Of a stretch of DNA of 64,000 nucleotides, positions 17,880 through 26,479 are shown in pieces. Source of the DNA: Rhodobacteraceae bacterium HTCC2150 (GTDB taxonomy: Bacteria > Pseudomonadota > Alphaproteobacteria > Rhodobacterales > Rhodobacteraceae); contig AAXZ01000004.1 of the NCBI GenBank assembly GCA_000169395.1, forward strand, positions 62,001 through 126,000, in the 5' to 3' direction. Every line of letters begins with the position of its first letter. The first letter of the stretch is position 1. The position numbers were made by a program, and so were the translations under genes. The notes below the pieces were generated by a model. It was not told the DNA's origin. It did not search any database and saw nothing but the letters and a program-made list of their open reading frames with translations.

Positions 17880-18894
17880 AGATTTTTCGTGCCTCTTTTG
17901 TCGATTGATAGGCCGCAGCCTCGATTTTTAAAACTGACAGATATTCCGCCGCTTTGTTTTCAAACGGCGCCGAACCATTTAGGGCGGCAACAACATGCAT
18001 ATTTAATGCATTAACACACCCGCCACCAAAAGCGGTTTCATCGACTGGTTGAATGAGGGGTTGGTCAACCCATTCAGATTGACCAAAGGCGCGGAAATTC
18101 AGTTGCCCAAAACCATTTAGGCGAAGTGTGCCTAAAGTGCCCTCAATTTCCATTTCGCCCATTGTACGTCTTGGATTATCCGTTGCGTGATCTGATAAGC
18201 GGTTGCCATCAAAAATGGTTTGAACACCGCTTTGGTGATCAAAAATCAGCATGCCTGCGTCTTCGCCGGCGATATTGGGGTTAAGGCGCTTGGTATCGGC
18301 ATAGACGGCGGAAATATCGCCAAACAACCAACGAAAGAGATCAATGAAATGTACGCCAGTTTCGTGGATCAGGAATTTTTCCATCGTTTGAAATCCAGGT
18401 TGGCGAGCCATATAGGCATCTGGGCCACGCCCGTCACCCGGTCTAAGGGTTGATCGGGCGCTGTAAAATTCCCCAAGTAATCCACCCTCAAGCAGGGATT
18501 TTATCGTGCGGTACCAGGGCTGGAACCTAAAATTCTCATGAATGATCAACGTGGTGCCAGAATTTTTGGCCATTTCGGTCAAAGCCTCGGCCTCATCCAA
18601 ACTTTCGCAAAACGGCTTTTGACAAATGATTACACGCACATTGCCTAACGCCTGTTTGACCAAGGTTGCATGGGCTTTGGGTGGCGCAACAATATCTAAG
18701 ACATCCAATTCCTGCGACAGCAAACCTGCTGTTTCAGTAAATATCTTGGTGCCATATTCTGATTGCGCCCAATTGCATCGTTCTAAAGACGCATCAGTTG
18801 CGCCGATCAGGGCAACGTCAGGATTTGCTGCCCATGATGCCAAATGAAATTGGGAAAAATAACCCAGCCCAATGATGCCAACACGGATCGCCAT
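17872..18894 (-). CDS. Gfo/Idh/MocA family oxidoreductase
   Basis: A 340-residue NAD(P)-dependent oxidoreductase. The Rossmann motif GIIGLGYFSQFHL opens the chain, the CQKPFCESLDEAE segment corresponds to the family EKP signature (the usual Glu before Lys is replaced by Gln), and the C-terminal half carries the beta-sheet substrate domain with HETGVHFIDLFRWLFG, which holds the usual catalytic region. The substrate is unknown. It is immediately adjacent to the isopropylmalate-dehydrogenase-like gene with no gap. Confidence 0.87.
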   Translation of the reverse strand: MAIRVGIIGLGYFSQFHLASWAANPDVALIGATDASLERCNWAQSEYGTKIFTETAGLLSQELDVLDIVAPPKAHATLVKQALGNVRVIICQKPFCESLDEAEALTEMAKNSGTTLIIHENFRFQPWYRTIKSLLEGGLLGEFYSARSTLRPGDGRGPDAYMARQPGFQTMEKFLIHETGVHFIDLFRWLFGDISAVYADTKRLNPNIAGEDAGMLIFDHQSGVQTIFDGNRLSDHATDNPRRTMGEMEIEGTLGTLRLNGFGQLNFRAFGQSEWVDQPLIQPVDETAFGGGCVNALNMHVVAALNGSAPFENKAAEYLSVLKIEAAAYQSTKEARKIYV

Positions 18895-19998
18895 CTATTT
18901 GACCACTGCCAATTGCGCGATCACTTCTTCGGTGACGGCTTTGGTGCCCATGTCCCCGCCAAATTCCATAGGGCGCAGCCGATTGGCCGCAAAACCTGCA
19001 TCAACGGCACGATCAATTAAATCAGCCGCATCAGCAAGTGCAGATTGATCCGCACGTTCAGCCAAATAATCCAACATTAAAGCGCCGGAAAGTATGGCCG
19101 CCAAGGGATTGGCTTTGTCTTGCCCCATGATGTCAGGTGCAGAACCGTGGGCCGCCTGAAACAAACCAACATCGTCGCCAATTTCAGCGCAGGACGCCAT
19201 TCCCATGCCGCCCACAAGGCCACCCGCCAAATCAGAAAGGATGTCACCAAACATATTTTCCATGACCATCACGTCATAATCCCAAGGATTGCGAACAAGG
19301 CAAAGGGCCATGGCATCGACGTAATTGTAATCAGTTTTAATGTCGGGATAATCGGTTTTTACCTCATCAAAAATTTTGCGAAAGAAGGCCTGTGATTTGA
19401 AAACATTGGCCTTGTCGACACAGGTGAATTTGCCCATTTTCCCACGTTCGCGACGTTTTTGCGCAAGTTTAAAGCCGAAATGGTGTAGCTTTTCCGTTGT
19501 TGGGCGGGTGATGCGCATGAAATCTTGAACCTCGTCATCGCCCTTAACAATGGATCGATCATGAACGGCAGCTGAATAAAACAGCCCTTCGGTACTTTCG
19601 CGCAGAATTACCATGTCAATCTTGGCAGCCCGTGGATCAGCCAATCTTTGCGGGGCGTTTGGATAGGCTTTGACTGGGCGCACCCCAGCATAAAGGCCGA
19701 ATTGATCGCGCAGGCGTAAGTGGGGCGAAATTTCGGTACCATCCGCGTGGCGCACAGACGGTAAACCAATGGCCCCAAGGAAAATCGCGTCTGCCGATCC
19801 AGCCAATTCTTCGCCGCCCTTTTGAATGTCGCAGCCAGTGTCGCGAAAATGGCCTGCACCGGCTGAAATGTGGGTTTCGTGCAATGCAGGCAGTCCCAAA
19901 CGCGTAAGCGCTGCCGTGACAACCGCCATGGTTGCTTCGGTCACATCGATGCCGATACCATCGCCTTTGATTACTGCGATGTTCAATTTTTCAGACAT
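18895..19998 (-). CDS. Isocitrate/isopropylmalate dehydrogenase family protein
   Basis: A 367-residue beta-decarboxylating dehydrogenase. Typical motifs are [10 protein letters not shown], the [10 protein letters not shown] substrate loop, VDKANVFK, the [17 protein letters not shown] metal-binding segment and the cofactor-site [17 protein letters not shown]. The family covers LeuB and tartrate/malate dehydrogenases. Because it heads an operon with a Gfo/Idh oxidoreductase and an FAD oxidase rather than leuCD, a catabolic 2-hydroxy-acid role (for example tartrate/malate-like) is more likely than leucine synthesis. This is inference. Confidence 0.85.
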   Translation of the reverse strand: MSEKLNIAVIKGDGIGIDVTEATMAVVTAALTRLGLPALHETHISAGAGHFRDTGCDIQKGGEELAGSADAIFLGAIGLPSVRHADGTEISPHLRLRDQFGLYAGVRPVKAYPNAPQRLADPRAAKIDMVILRESTEGLFYSAAVHDRSIVKGDDEVQDFMRITRPTTEKLHHFGFKLAQKRRERGKMGKFTCVDKANVFKSQAFFRKIFDEVKTDYPDIKTDYNYVDAMALCLVRNPWDYDVMVMENMFGDILSDLAGGLVGGMGMASCAEIGDDVGLFQAAHGSAPDIMGQDKANPLAAILSGALMLDYLAERADQSALADAADLIDRAVDAGFAANRLRPMEFGGDMGTKAVTEEVIAQLAVVK

Positions 19999-20085
19999 GA
20001 TATCCCCATTCTAATAAAGCGTAGTTTATTATTAGCTTTGCTGTTGCCAAAGGCTAGGGCTATCATTGGATTAAAGGAGATTATT

Positions 20086-20898
20086 ATGAGCGATCTTTGG
20101 CAAGTTTACGCGGTGAAATACGCCGAACGAAACGCGCGAACGCGGGCTGATAGCTTTATTTTTGATGATCATCCAGCGGCCGCGCATGGTATGGATTATT
20201 TCGTTTGGGTGTTACAAAACGGGTCGCGCACAATTGTTTTGGACACAGGTTATGGCATGGACGAGGCCAAACGACGCGATAGACCAATTTTGCGTGATCC
20301 AGCGCAAGCGGTCGCGGCCTTGGGAATTTCGGCAGAAACCGTTGATACGGTTATTATAACGCATTTGCATTATGATCATGCCGGTGGTTTGGATTTATTT
20401 CCCTCCGCAACCTTCCATATGCAAGTCGCTGAAATGGCTTATGCGACAGGGCCATGTATGTGTCATGACACGTTGCAAATGCCTTTTACGGCGGATCATG
20501 TTTGCGAAATGGTGCGCCACGTTTATTCAGGGCGTGTGGTGTTTCATGATGGATCGGGGCAGGTGGCACCGGGCGTGCGCGTCCACTGTGTTGGTGGGCA
20601 TAGCCGCGGTTTGCAAGTGGTTGAAGTCGATACCGAAACGGGCCCACTTTGTTTGGCATCAGATGCCACGCATTATTATGAAAATTTCTTGCAGAAAAAG
20701 CCATTTCCCATCGTGGCCGATGTCCAAAACATGCTTGATGGCTATGGAACCTTAATGCAGCTTGGAAAAACCGCCGCGCGGATAATTCCAGGACATGATC
20801 CATTGGTGACCCAGTATTTCCCACAATTTGATCAGATTGATTTTGCGTGGCGGTTAGATAAAGGCCCTTTGGCCAAGGCTGATATTCTTAAAATTTAG
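20086..20898 (+). CDS. MBL-fold hydrolase (N-acyl homoserine lactonase-like)
   Basis: A 270-residue metallo-beta-lactamase-fold enzyme. The HxHxDH zinc motif is THLHYDH with His93, His95, Asp97 and His98; further ligands are in VGGHSRG, SDATHYY and PGHDP. The length and VLDTGYG opening resemble AHL-lactonase-family proteins, which open lactone rings. The ATG at 20086 follows an AAGGAGA site; translation could read open further upstream, but that would overlap the divergent gene. The lactone substrate is not proven; a sugar or hydroxyacid lactone is also possible. Confidence 0.83.
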   Translation: MSDLWQVYAVKYAERNARTRADSFIFDDHPAAAHGMDYFVWVLQNGSRTIVLDTGYGMDEAKRRDRPILRDPAQAVAALGISAETVDTVIITHLHYDHAGGLDLFPSATFHMQVAEMAYATGPCMCHDTLQMPFTADHVCEMVRHVYSGRVVFHDGSGQVAPGVRVHCVGGHSRGLQVVEVDTETGPLCLASDATHYYENFLQKKPFPIVADVQNMLDGYGTLMQLGKTAARIIPGHDPLVTQYFPQFDQIDFAWRLDKGPLAKADILKI

Positions 20899-20950
20899 CG
20901 TTCTGGATAATGGCGGAACTTTTGATGTTCACAGATTGATGAAATCTTGT

Positions 20951-21856
20951 TCAGTGACCGTCATTGGTATTTGCTTGATCCTTCTGCGTCAGAATTAGTT
21001 CTGATATTTCGGCGCACAACCGATCGATTAGGGGCTGTTTTGCTGCACCTTGTCGCGCAATCAATCCTAGAACTCGGGCACCTGATTTTGGACCCAACGA
21101 AATTTTACGTAGATTTGCATAAATTGGGTCAGGCAAACATAGGTCAGGCACAATGGATACACCCAGTCCGTGCGCTACCATACTGATTACGGTTTCAGAA
21201 CTGTCGATTTCCATGAATTCTTGGACGATTAACCGATTTTGGATCAAATATTCGTCTGCCAAAATGCCCACAGCAGAATGACGGGCGTGGCGAATGTAGG
21301 GATGGTGCTGGATGATTTCATCTGCATTTTGTCCCGAAACCTCTTTGGAGGTAAGCAGTACCAAGGGTTCGGTTGCCAATGGCTGAAACTGGACGTTTGG
21401 ATTGACGGCCGCTGGTTGACTGATCAAGGCCGCGTCAAGTGCGCCGCGTAAAACCTGTTGTTGTAACTCGTCCGACAATCCCGGCAAAACGCGAATGTGT
21501 AAACCTGGCTCAACGGCGATCAATCTTTTGACCGCCATCGGCACTAATGCTCGGATCGTAGAAGGAACCGCGCCGATTGTGAGTTCGCCAATCATTTGTG
21601 CTGAACCACGTGTGTCGTTCATCAGCGCATCATAGGCCTGCACGACGCTGCGCGCTTTGGGTACCATTGATGTGCCGATTTGGTTTAATCGAGGTGACTT
21701 GCCGCTGCGATCAAATAGCTCGACCTGCAATTGATCTTCTAGCCTGCGCATCTGTTGGCCAACGGCGGCCTGGGTGACATGTACGCGGGCAGCGGCAAGG
21801 GAAAAGCTGCCGCTATCCGCTATTGCAATGAGTGTTTTGAATAATTGTATCGACAT
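20951..21856 (-). CDS. LysR family transcriptional regulator
   Basis: A 301-residue LysR protein with the N-terminal helix-turn-helix (LFKTLIAIADSGSFSLAAARV, then TQAAVGQQMRRLEDQL) and an effector-binding domain from about residue 90. It is transcribed away from the comD-like gene across about 111 bp and is the likely regulator of that operon. AGATAT (21878-21883) and ATATCT (21901-21906) form an inverted repeat in the shared upstream region that could be part of its operator. Confidence 0.88.
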   Translation of the reverse strand: MSIQLFKTLIAIADSGSFSLAAARVHVTQAAVGQQMRRLEDQLQVELFDRSGKSPRLNQIGTSMVPKARSVVQAYDALMNDTRGSAQMIGELTIGAVPSTIRALVPMAVKRLIAVEPGLHIRVLPGLSDELQQQVLRGALDAALISQPAAVNPNVQFQPLATEPLVLLTSKEVSGQNADEIIQHHPYIRHARHSAVGILADEYLIQNRLIVQEFMEIDSSETVISMVAHGLGVSIVPDLCLPDPIYANLRKISLGPKSGARVLGLIARQGAAKQPLIDRLCAEISELILTQKDQANTNDGH

Positions 21857-21967
21857 TCGGTTTCACCAGTTTGGTAAAGATATACTTTATCACGACTTAA
21901 ATATCTATGGTTTGAATAAATTTTGTTTACGATGCACAAGGGCGCAATCTTAAAGGATGGAGAGCCC

Positions 21968-22465
21968 ATGTCTGTAAATGACCGCATCGTGGCCGATTTT
22001 GTGAAAAACAAAATCGAGCTGGTAACAACCGTACCCTGCAAGCAATTGGCAGGTGTTATTGAGAAGATCGAAGAAAGTAAGGATATTTATCATATCCCGT
22101 CGAACAAAGAAGACGAAGGCATGGGAATCTGTGCTGGCGCATATATGGGCGGCAAGCGCAGCGCCATCATCATGCAAAACACAGCGATTGGTGTGACAGT
22201 TAACACGCTGGTTACACTAACGCAGTATTACCGCATGCCTTTGCCAATGCTGATTTCCTATCGCGGCGAGCTGGGCGAACCAGTGGCCTGTCAGGTTGAA
22301 ATGGCTGTTCACACCAAAGCGTTGTTGGCACAGTTGAACATACCAACATATCACTTCCACAAAGAAGACGATGCGGATGAGTTGGACGCAATTCTGAAGC
22401 ATTGCTTTATGTGTAACAAGCCTGTTGCCATCTTGACCGATGCAAGTTTCTGGAAGGGGTACTAA
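21968..22465 (+). CDS. comD: Sulfopyruvate decarboxylase-like subunit alpha
   Basis: A 165-residue protein matching the pyrimidine-binding half of a thiamine-diphosphate enzyme, as in ComD. Key parts are VTTVPCKQLAGVIEKI, the SNKEDEGMGICAGAYMGGK segment with the Glu that activates the cofactor, and the MQNTAIGVTVNTL helix. With ComE it should decarboxylate 3-sulfopyruvate to sulfoacetaldehyde; phosphonopyruvate decarboxylase is a close relative and cannot be excluded. The ATG at 21968 follows GGATGGAG. The beta-subunit gene starts 2 bases after the stop. Confidence 0.8.
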   Translation: MSVNDRIVADFVKNKIELVTTVPCKQLAGVIEKIEESKDIYHIPSNKEDEGMGICAGAYMGGKRSAIIMQNTAIGVTVNTLVTLTQYYRMPLPMLISYRGELGEPVACQVEMAVHTKALLAQLNIPTYHFHKEDDADELDAILKHCFMCNKPVAILTDASFWKGY

Positions 22466-22467
22466 TC

Positions 22468-23034
22468 ATGATCCGTAGCGATATTATCAAAAACCTAATC
22501 CCCGTCATTTCTAATGAATTCGTGGTTTGCAACATCGGTTTGCCAAGCCAAGAACTGCACATGATGGATGACCAGCCGACCAATTTTTACATGTTGGGCA
22601 CGATGGGATTGTCGTCTTCAATCGGTCTGGGCCTTGCCTTGGCACAAGATAAAACTGTGATCTCAATCGATGGTGACGGTTCTGTTTTGACAAATTTTGG
22701 CACATTGCCAACGATAGCTAACAACGTGGCCGACAACTTTATCCTATTTATCGTGGATAACGGTTCTTACGGTTCAACTGGTGATCAGCCAACTTATGCG
22801 GGTCAAAAAACGTCTTTGACCAAAGTTGCTGAAGCATGTGGTTGTGAAAACGTTATTGAATGTCAGGCAGAAGAAGCCGTTGACGTAATGACGGCAGCAA
22901 TTGCCAGCAAAAAGATGACAATCATCGTTTGTAAATGTGAAAGCGGCAACATCAAGGTGCCAGTTATCACCATGGACCCTGTTGTTATTCGTGATCGTTT
23001 CATGCGCGAATTGGCTGCAGCAAACGCGGAATAA
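22468..23034 (+). CDS. comE: Sulfopyruvate decarboxylase-like subunit beta
   Basis: A 188-residue protein corresponding to the diphosphate-binding half of the enzyme. The TPP/Mg motif runs from IDGDGSVLTNFG to FIVDNGSYGSTG with the expected spacing of a GDG...N motif. The split into two short chains (165 + 188 residues) is characteristic of ComDE rather than of single-chain phosphonopyruvate decarboxylases. It is followed after 4 bases by an FMN-dependent 2-hydroxyacid dehydrogenase. Confidence 0.8.
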   Translation: MIRSDIIKNLIPVISNEFVVCNIGLPSQELHMMDDQPTNFYMLGTMGLSSSIGLGLALAQDKTVISIDGDGSVLTNFGTLPTIANNVADNFILFIVDNGSYGSTGDQPTYAGQKTSLTKVAEACGCENVIECQAEEAVDVMTAAIASKKMTIIVCKCESGNIKVPVITMDPVVIRDRFMRELAAANAE

Positions 23035-23038
23035 TCCG

Positions 23039-24142
23039 TTGACGATCCATTGCTTTGAAGACGCGCGGCGGGGTGCCCGCCGCCGTCTGCCCTGGATGGT
23101 GTTTGATTACATCGATGGGGCAGCAGGTGACGGGCAGGGCGAAGCGTCCAACCGTCAAACCCTACGCGATATTCGATTGATGCCACGTGTCCTAAATAAC
23201 GTGATGCAACGATCGGTCGCCGTAAATCTATTCGATCAACAATGTGAATTACCCTTTGGTGTTGCCCCCATGGGCATGTGCCGACTGGCTAATCCTATGG
23301 CTGATCGTGCATTGGCGGAAATGGCTGCACGTCACAAAGTGCCTGTTGGTGTTTCCACAGTTTCGTCATCCTCGCTAGAAGACATGGCAAAATGGTCCGA
23401 AGGGCAGGCGTGGTTTCAACTTTATTGCAGTGGCAATCAAGGTGGGATTGATCCACTTTTGGCCCGCTGTAAAGCCGCTGGTTATGAAACGCTGGTTGTC
23501 ACTGTTGATGTACCAGAGGTGGGCCGGCGCCCTCGTGAACTGCGCCGAGGCTTTAAAATGCCATTCAAAATGGGGCCAAGTCAGTTTTTTGATTTTGCCT
23601 GCCATCCTCGATGGTCACTGGGCACCCTTGCCAAAGGAGCGCCGAAACTGGCCAACTTTGGTGGCGTTCATGGTGAATTTGATCGCACGGCCAGTCGCGC
23701 AGGGGCTGATTGGACCTTGTTGTCTGAAATTCGTGAAAAATGGCAAGGTCGTTTGGTTGTCAAAGGTGTACTGAATGTTGAAGACGCCAAGAAACTGGTT
23801 TCTGTGGGCGTTGATGCCATTCAAGTTTCCAGCCATGGCGGCCGACAACTAAATAGTAGTTTGGATGCAATTACTGCCCTTAGGGACATTCGCGCGGCAT
23901 TGGGTCCAGATTTTCCGCTGTTTTATGACAGTGGTATCCAATCGGGCGAAGATGTTGCCAAAGCCTATGCTCTGGGTGCGGATTTTGTTTTTCTAGGGCG
24001 GGTTTTGTCGTTCGCTTTGGCCGCTGACGGTCGTCGTGGCCTGCACCAAATGGTGGATGTATTGCATCGCGAAACTGATATTACTTTGGCGCAACTTGGT
24101 GTTACATCAATGGATGCGCTGGGCCAAAGCAATCTAGCATAA
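23039..24142 (+). CDS. FMN-dependent alpha-hydroxy acid dehydrogenase (LldD-like)
   Basis: A 367-residue TIM-barrel flavoenzyme of the lactate dehydrogenase/glycolate oxidase family. Visible motifs are WMVFDYIDGAAGD at the N-terminus, the FMN-contact PMGMCRLANP, LVVKGVLNVEDA with the conserved Lys, the catalytic His in SSHGGRQLN, and FYDSGIQSGEDVAKA. It oxidises a 2-hydroxy acid to the 2-oxo acid and passes electrons to the quinone pool or oxygen. I chose the TTG at 23039 because it gives the usual short N-terminus; an earlier start would overlap comE. Context suggests sulfolactate as a candidate substrate. Confidence 0.87.
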   Translation: MTIHCFEDARRGARRRLPWMVFDYIDGAAGDGQGEASNRQTLRDIRLMPRVLNNVMQRSVAVNLFDQQCELPFGVAPMGMCRLANPMADRALAEMAARHKVPVGVSTVSSSSLEDMAKWSEGQAWFQLYCSGNQGGIDPLLARCKAAGYETLVVTVDVPEVGRRPRELRRGFKMPFKMGPSQFFDFACHPRWSLGTLAKGAPKLANFGGVHGEFDRTASRAGADWTLLSEIREKWQGRLVVKGVLNVEDAKKLVSVGVDAIQVSSHGGRQLNSSLDAITALRDIRAALGPDFPLFYDSGIQSGEDVAKAYALGADFVFLGRVLSFALAADGRRGLHQMVDVLHRETDITLAQLGVTSMDALGQSNLA

Positions 24143-24157
24143 ATTGCCGATTATGGA

Positions 24158-24193
24158 CTGACTGCCAAAGTTAAATTTTGGCAGTCAGATTTT
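24158..24193. terminator. Bidirectional terminator hairpin
   Basis: A perfect 12-bp stem, CTGACTGCCAAA (24158-24169) with TTTGGCAGTCAG (24177-24188), is followed rightward by ATTTTC. It lies between the convergent FMN dehydrogenase and the small DUF1127-like gene and could stop both transcripts. Confidence 0.85.
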
Positions 24194-24208
24194 CAAAAGC
24201 TGTAAAAC

Positions 24209-24451
24209 TTAGAACATCCGGTCGCGGAATACATAAGCAGTGATTTCGCTGCGTGTAATTCCGAATTTGGTTGCCAATTCAGCGTCGCTTAGAGCGTGCA
24301 TGCTGTTCAATTCAGCGCTGCGGGATTGGGCTTCGGTGATGGATACAAAAAAATCTGCGATTGCATTGCCTACAGCCTTGACTGCTTTTACGACGCCATT
24401 CGCTATGTTTGTTAAGCCAAAATCGTTCGATGTTTTTAGTGCATGTGCCAT
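24209..24451 (-). CDS. DUF1127-like small protein
   Basis: An 80-residue protein with the C-terminal pattern of roseobacter DUF1127/YjiS-like proteins: LSDAELATKFGITRSEITAYVFRDRMF. The N-terminal 45 residues form a mildly hydrophobic helix. I prefer the ATG at 24451, which has a GAGGA site upstream and begins MAHAL, over one 7 codons earlier. The function is unknown; small DUF1127 proteins in alphaproteobacteria are often stress-regulated and involved in RNA metabolism, which is family knowledge and not shown here. Confidence 0.65.
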   Translation of the reverse strand: MAHALKTSNDFGLTNIANGVVKAVKAVGNAIADFFVSITEAQSRSAELNSMHALSDAELATKFGITRSEITAYVFRDRMF

Positions 24452-24717
24452 TTTAGGTCCTCGGATAATCATTTCGTCTTCGTGCCCTCAATGTAGCGCT
24501 TGCGGGTTTGGCGACAACAAACAGATTGAGATACCCGTTATGCATTTAGCGCATATCAGTGGAATAATTGATCGTGGTTGTTGGGGTAAATTATTTAATT
24601 ACAATACTTTAATGGGTTCTATTTGTTGCTCGACCTTTGTGCTGTAGTAAATGGATAAAACACGGAAAACCAATCCTGCCCCTTTAACCCCATAAATTTT
24701 GCAGCTAACTTATTGCT

Positions 24718-25443
24718 ATGGAACGTGTACTTGATCCCTTAAACCGATGTGAATCTTGCCCCATCCGTCACCGCGCTGTTTGCGCCACTTGTGACACTGA
24801 TGAATTGGCTGTGCTTGAGAGTATAAAATACTATCGCAGCTTTGAGGCAGGTCAGCCAATTATCTTTAGTGGTGACCAAATGGAATTCGTGGCGTCTATC
24901 GTCAAAGGGGCCGCAACCATTGAACAGATTATGGAAGATGGGCGTAAACAAACGCTGGGATTGCTGTTGCCGTCCGATTTTATCGGCCGCCCCGGTCGTG
25001 AAAACGCCATTTATGATGTGACGGCTGTGACAGATATTACGCTGTGTTGTTTCAGGCGCGGCAAATTTGAAACGTTGATCGAAACTACGCCTCATATTGC
25101 CCAAAGATTGTTGGCAATCTCGCTGGATGAATTGGATGCGGCTCGCGACTGGATGCTGTTGCTTGGTCGAAAAACCGCCCGTGAAAAAATCGCAACCTTT
25201 TTGATGATGATTGTCCGTCGCACAACTGTACCCGCCGTTGTCAGCACGGGTAACACGACACAAATCGAACTGCCGCTTACACGCGAAGCGATGGCAGATT
25301 ATTTGGGATTGACTATAGAAACCGTAAGTCGTCAGTTTTCTGCCCTGCGAAAAGAAGGTTTGATCGCATTACAAGGAAAACGGATCGTGGACATTCCCAG
25401 CATTTCGCATTTGCGCGCAATTGCAGGCAGTTCAACAGATTGA
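24718..25443 (+). CDS. fnrL: Crp/Fnr family oxygen-responsive regulator FnrL
   Basis: A 241-residue FNR-type regulator. The N-terminus carries Cys11-x2-Cys14-x7-Cys22 (RCESCPIRHRAVC), and a further Cys pair (TLCCF) lies near residue 110, which is the ligand set for an oxygen-sensitive 4Fe-4S cluster. A cyclic-nucleotide-like barrel follows, and the C-terminal helix-turn-helix contains ADYLGLTIETVSRQFSALR, with the E-SR residues that read TTGAT half-sites. The sequence is very close to what I know of Rhodobacter FnrL. Candidate target boxes occur 1 kb downstream, at the ccoN and usp promoters, and at ccoG. Confidence 0.93.
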   Translation: MERVLDPLNRCESCPIRHRAVCATCDTDELAVLESIKYYRSFEAGQPIIFSGDQMEFVASIVKGAATIEQIMEDGRKQTLGLLLPSDFIGRPGRENAIYDVTAVTDITLCCFRRGKFETLIETTPHIAQRLLAISLDELDAARDWMLLLGRKTAREKIATFLMMIVRRTTVPAVVSTGNTTQIELPLTREAMADYLGLTIETVSRQFSALRKEGLIALQGKRIVDIPSISHLRAIAGSSTD

Positions 25444-25449
25444 CCGGAA

Positions 25450-26289
25450 TTAATGCGCCATTAATACGGGCATTTCGGCAGTTTCTAAAAAGTGTCTCGT
25501 GACGCCGCCGATGATTGCTTGTCGCAGCCGAGAATGCCCATAGGCCCCCATTACCAACAACTCAGTTCCTTGTTCTTGGGTTCGTTGCCCCAGTTGATTA
25601 GCAACCTTTGGCTGGGTAAGCGCCATGACGTTGATATCTGGTCGAACGTTGAAATGTGCCAAATACTGCGCCAAACGCCCACCGGGGTCAGATCGACCTT
25701 CGCCATGTTTTGGCGGGTCAATTATACAAATTTCAGTTCTTGGCACTGTTTGCAAAATAGGGATGGCCGCGCGACATGCCTGAAGCGCCTGTGCACCATC
25801 GTCCCATGCAATCATTGCATTTTTAAATCGCGCACTTCCTGTCCAATTTGGGGGCACGACCATCACAGGGCGCTTTGCAGAAAACAAACACGCCTCAAAT
25901 ATTTTAACATCTGTGTGGTTTTTGCTTTCATTATATGGGCGTTGCAAAAACACCAAATCTGAGAACCGCAATTGATTGGTCAAAAATTCATCTAACCCAT
26001 GCTGCACGATCGTAAAAGTTTGAATATCATAAGCAATTTCTTCACGTGCAAGGCGTTCAATTGCGCGCTTTTTCAGGGCTTTCGCGTCTGTTTGCGCGTT
26101 TTCTAGATTGATCTGCAAATTCGGCAAACTTGCCCCGACATTGTAATAACCCGGGTCAGTGAAATCGATACCTCCACATATCACATGCAAGTGGGCATCC
26201 CATTCTCGGGCGGCAGAAATAGCCATTTCCAAAGCCGCTTCAGGCGCGTTCACGTCATGCAGAAATGTAGAAATTGTTTTGTAAGTCAT
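25450..26289 (-). CDS. Universal stress protein (two UspA domains)
   Basis: A 279-residue protein with tandem UspA folds (about 1-145 and 155-279). The second domain ends with the ATP-binding-type motif VMGAYGHSRLRQAIIGGVTR, in the G-x2-G-x9-G style. The gene is divergent from ccoN, and an FNR-like box lies 56-69 bases upstream of its start, so induction at low oxygen is likely. This arrangement of a Usp gene between fnrL and ccoN is common in Rhodobacterales. Confidence 0.9.
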   Translation of the reverse strand: MTYKTISTFLHDVNAPEAALEMAISAAREWDAHLHVICGGIDFTDPGYYNVGASLPNLQINLENAQTDAKALKKRAIERLAREEIAYDIQTFTIVQHGLDEFLTNQLRFSDLVFLQRPYNESKNHTDVKIFEACLFSAKRPVMVVPPNWTGSARFKNAMIAWDDGAQALQACRAAIPILQTVPRTEICIIDPPKHGEGRSDPGGRLAQYLAHFNVRPDINVMALTQPKVANQLGQRTQEQGTELLVMGAYGHSRLRQAIIGGVTRHFLETAEMPVLMAH

Positions 26290-26344
26290 GAGCCGATCCT
26301 CCTTAAAGATGGACCCATCCTATTGCCCAAATGAAAGTGACTCT

Positions 26345-26358
26345 TTGATCTAGCGCAA
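26345..26358. promoter_or_regulatory. FNR-type box, usp side
   Basis: TTGAT-CTAG-CGCAA matches the FNR consensus TTGAT-N4-ATCAA in 8 of 10 fixed positions, with the second half-site degenerate. It lies 56 bases upstream of the usp start and 37 bases (centre to centre) from the ccoN-side box. Confidence 0.65.
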
Positions 26359-26381
26359 ATTTATAAAGATTTCTGAGAAAA

Positions 26382-26395
26382 TTGACTCAGATCAA
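26382..26395. promoter_or_regulatory. FNR-type box, ccoN side
   Basis: TTGAC-TCAG-ATCAA matches TTGAT-N4-ATCAA at 9 of 10 fixed positions. It lies 85 bases upstream of the ccoN start, a fitting distance for FnrL activation of the oxidase operon. Confidence 0.85.
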
Positions 26396-26479
26396 AGCGG
26401 CCTTTTGCACGTTCCAGCAAAACGGCCTCACGAACAGGTCATCCAACGCGCGTTGAATGACGACAAAGAGGAACAAATT

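Noticed and set aside
26405-26479. A longer N-terminus for CcoN
   Set aside because: The extra 25 residues are hydrophilic, unlike the family, and lie in the promoter/leader; the ATG at 26480 has a good ribosome site.
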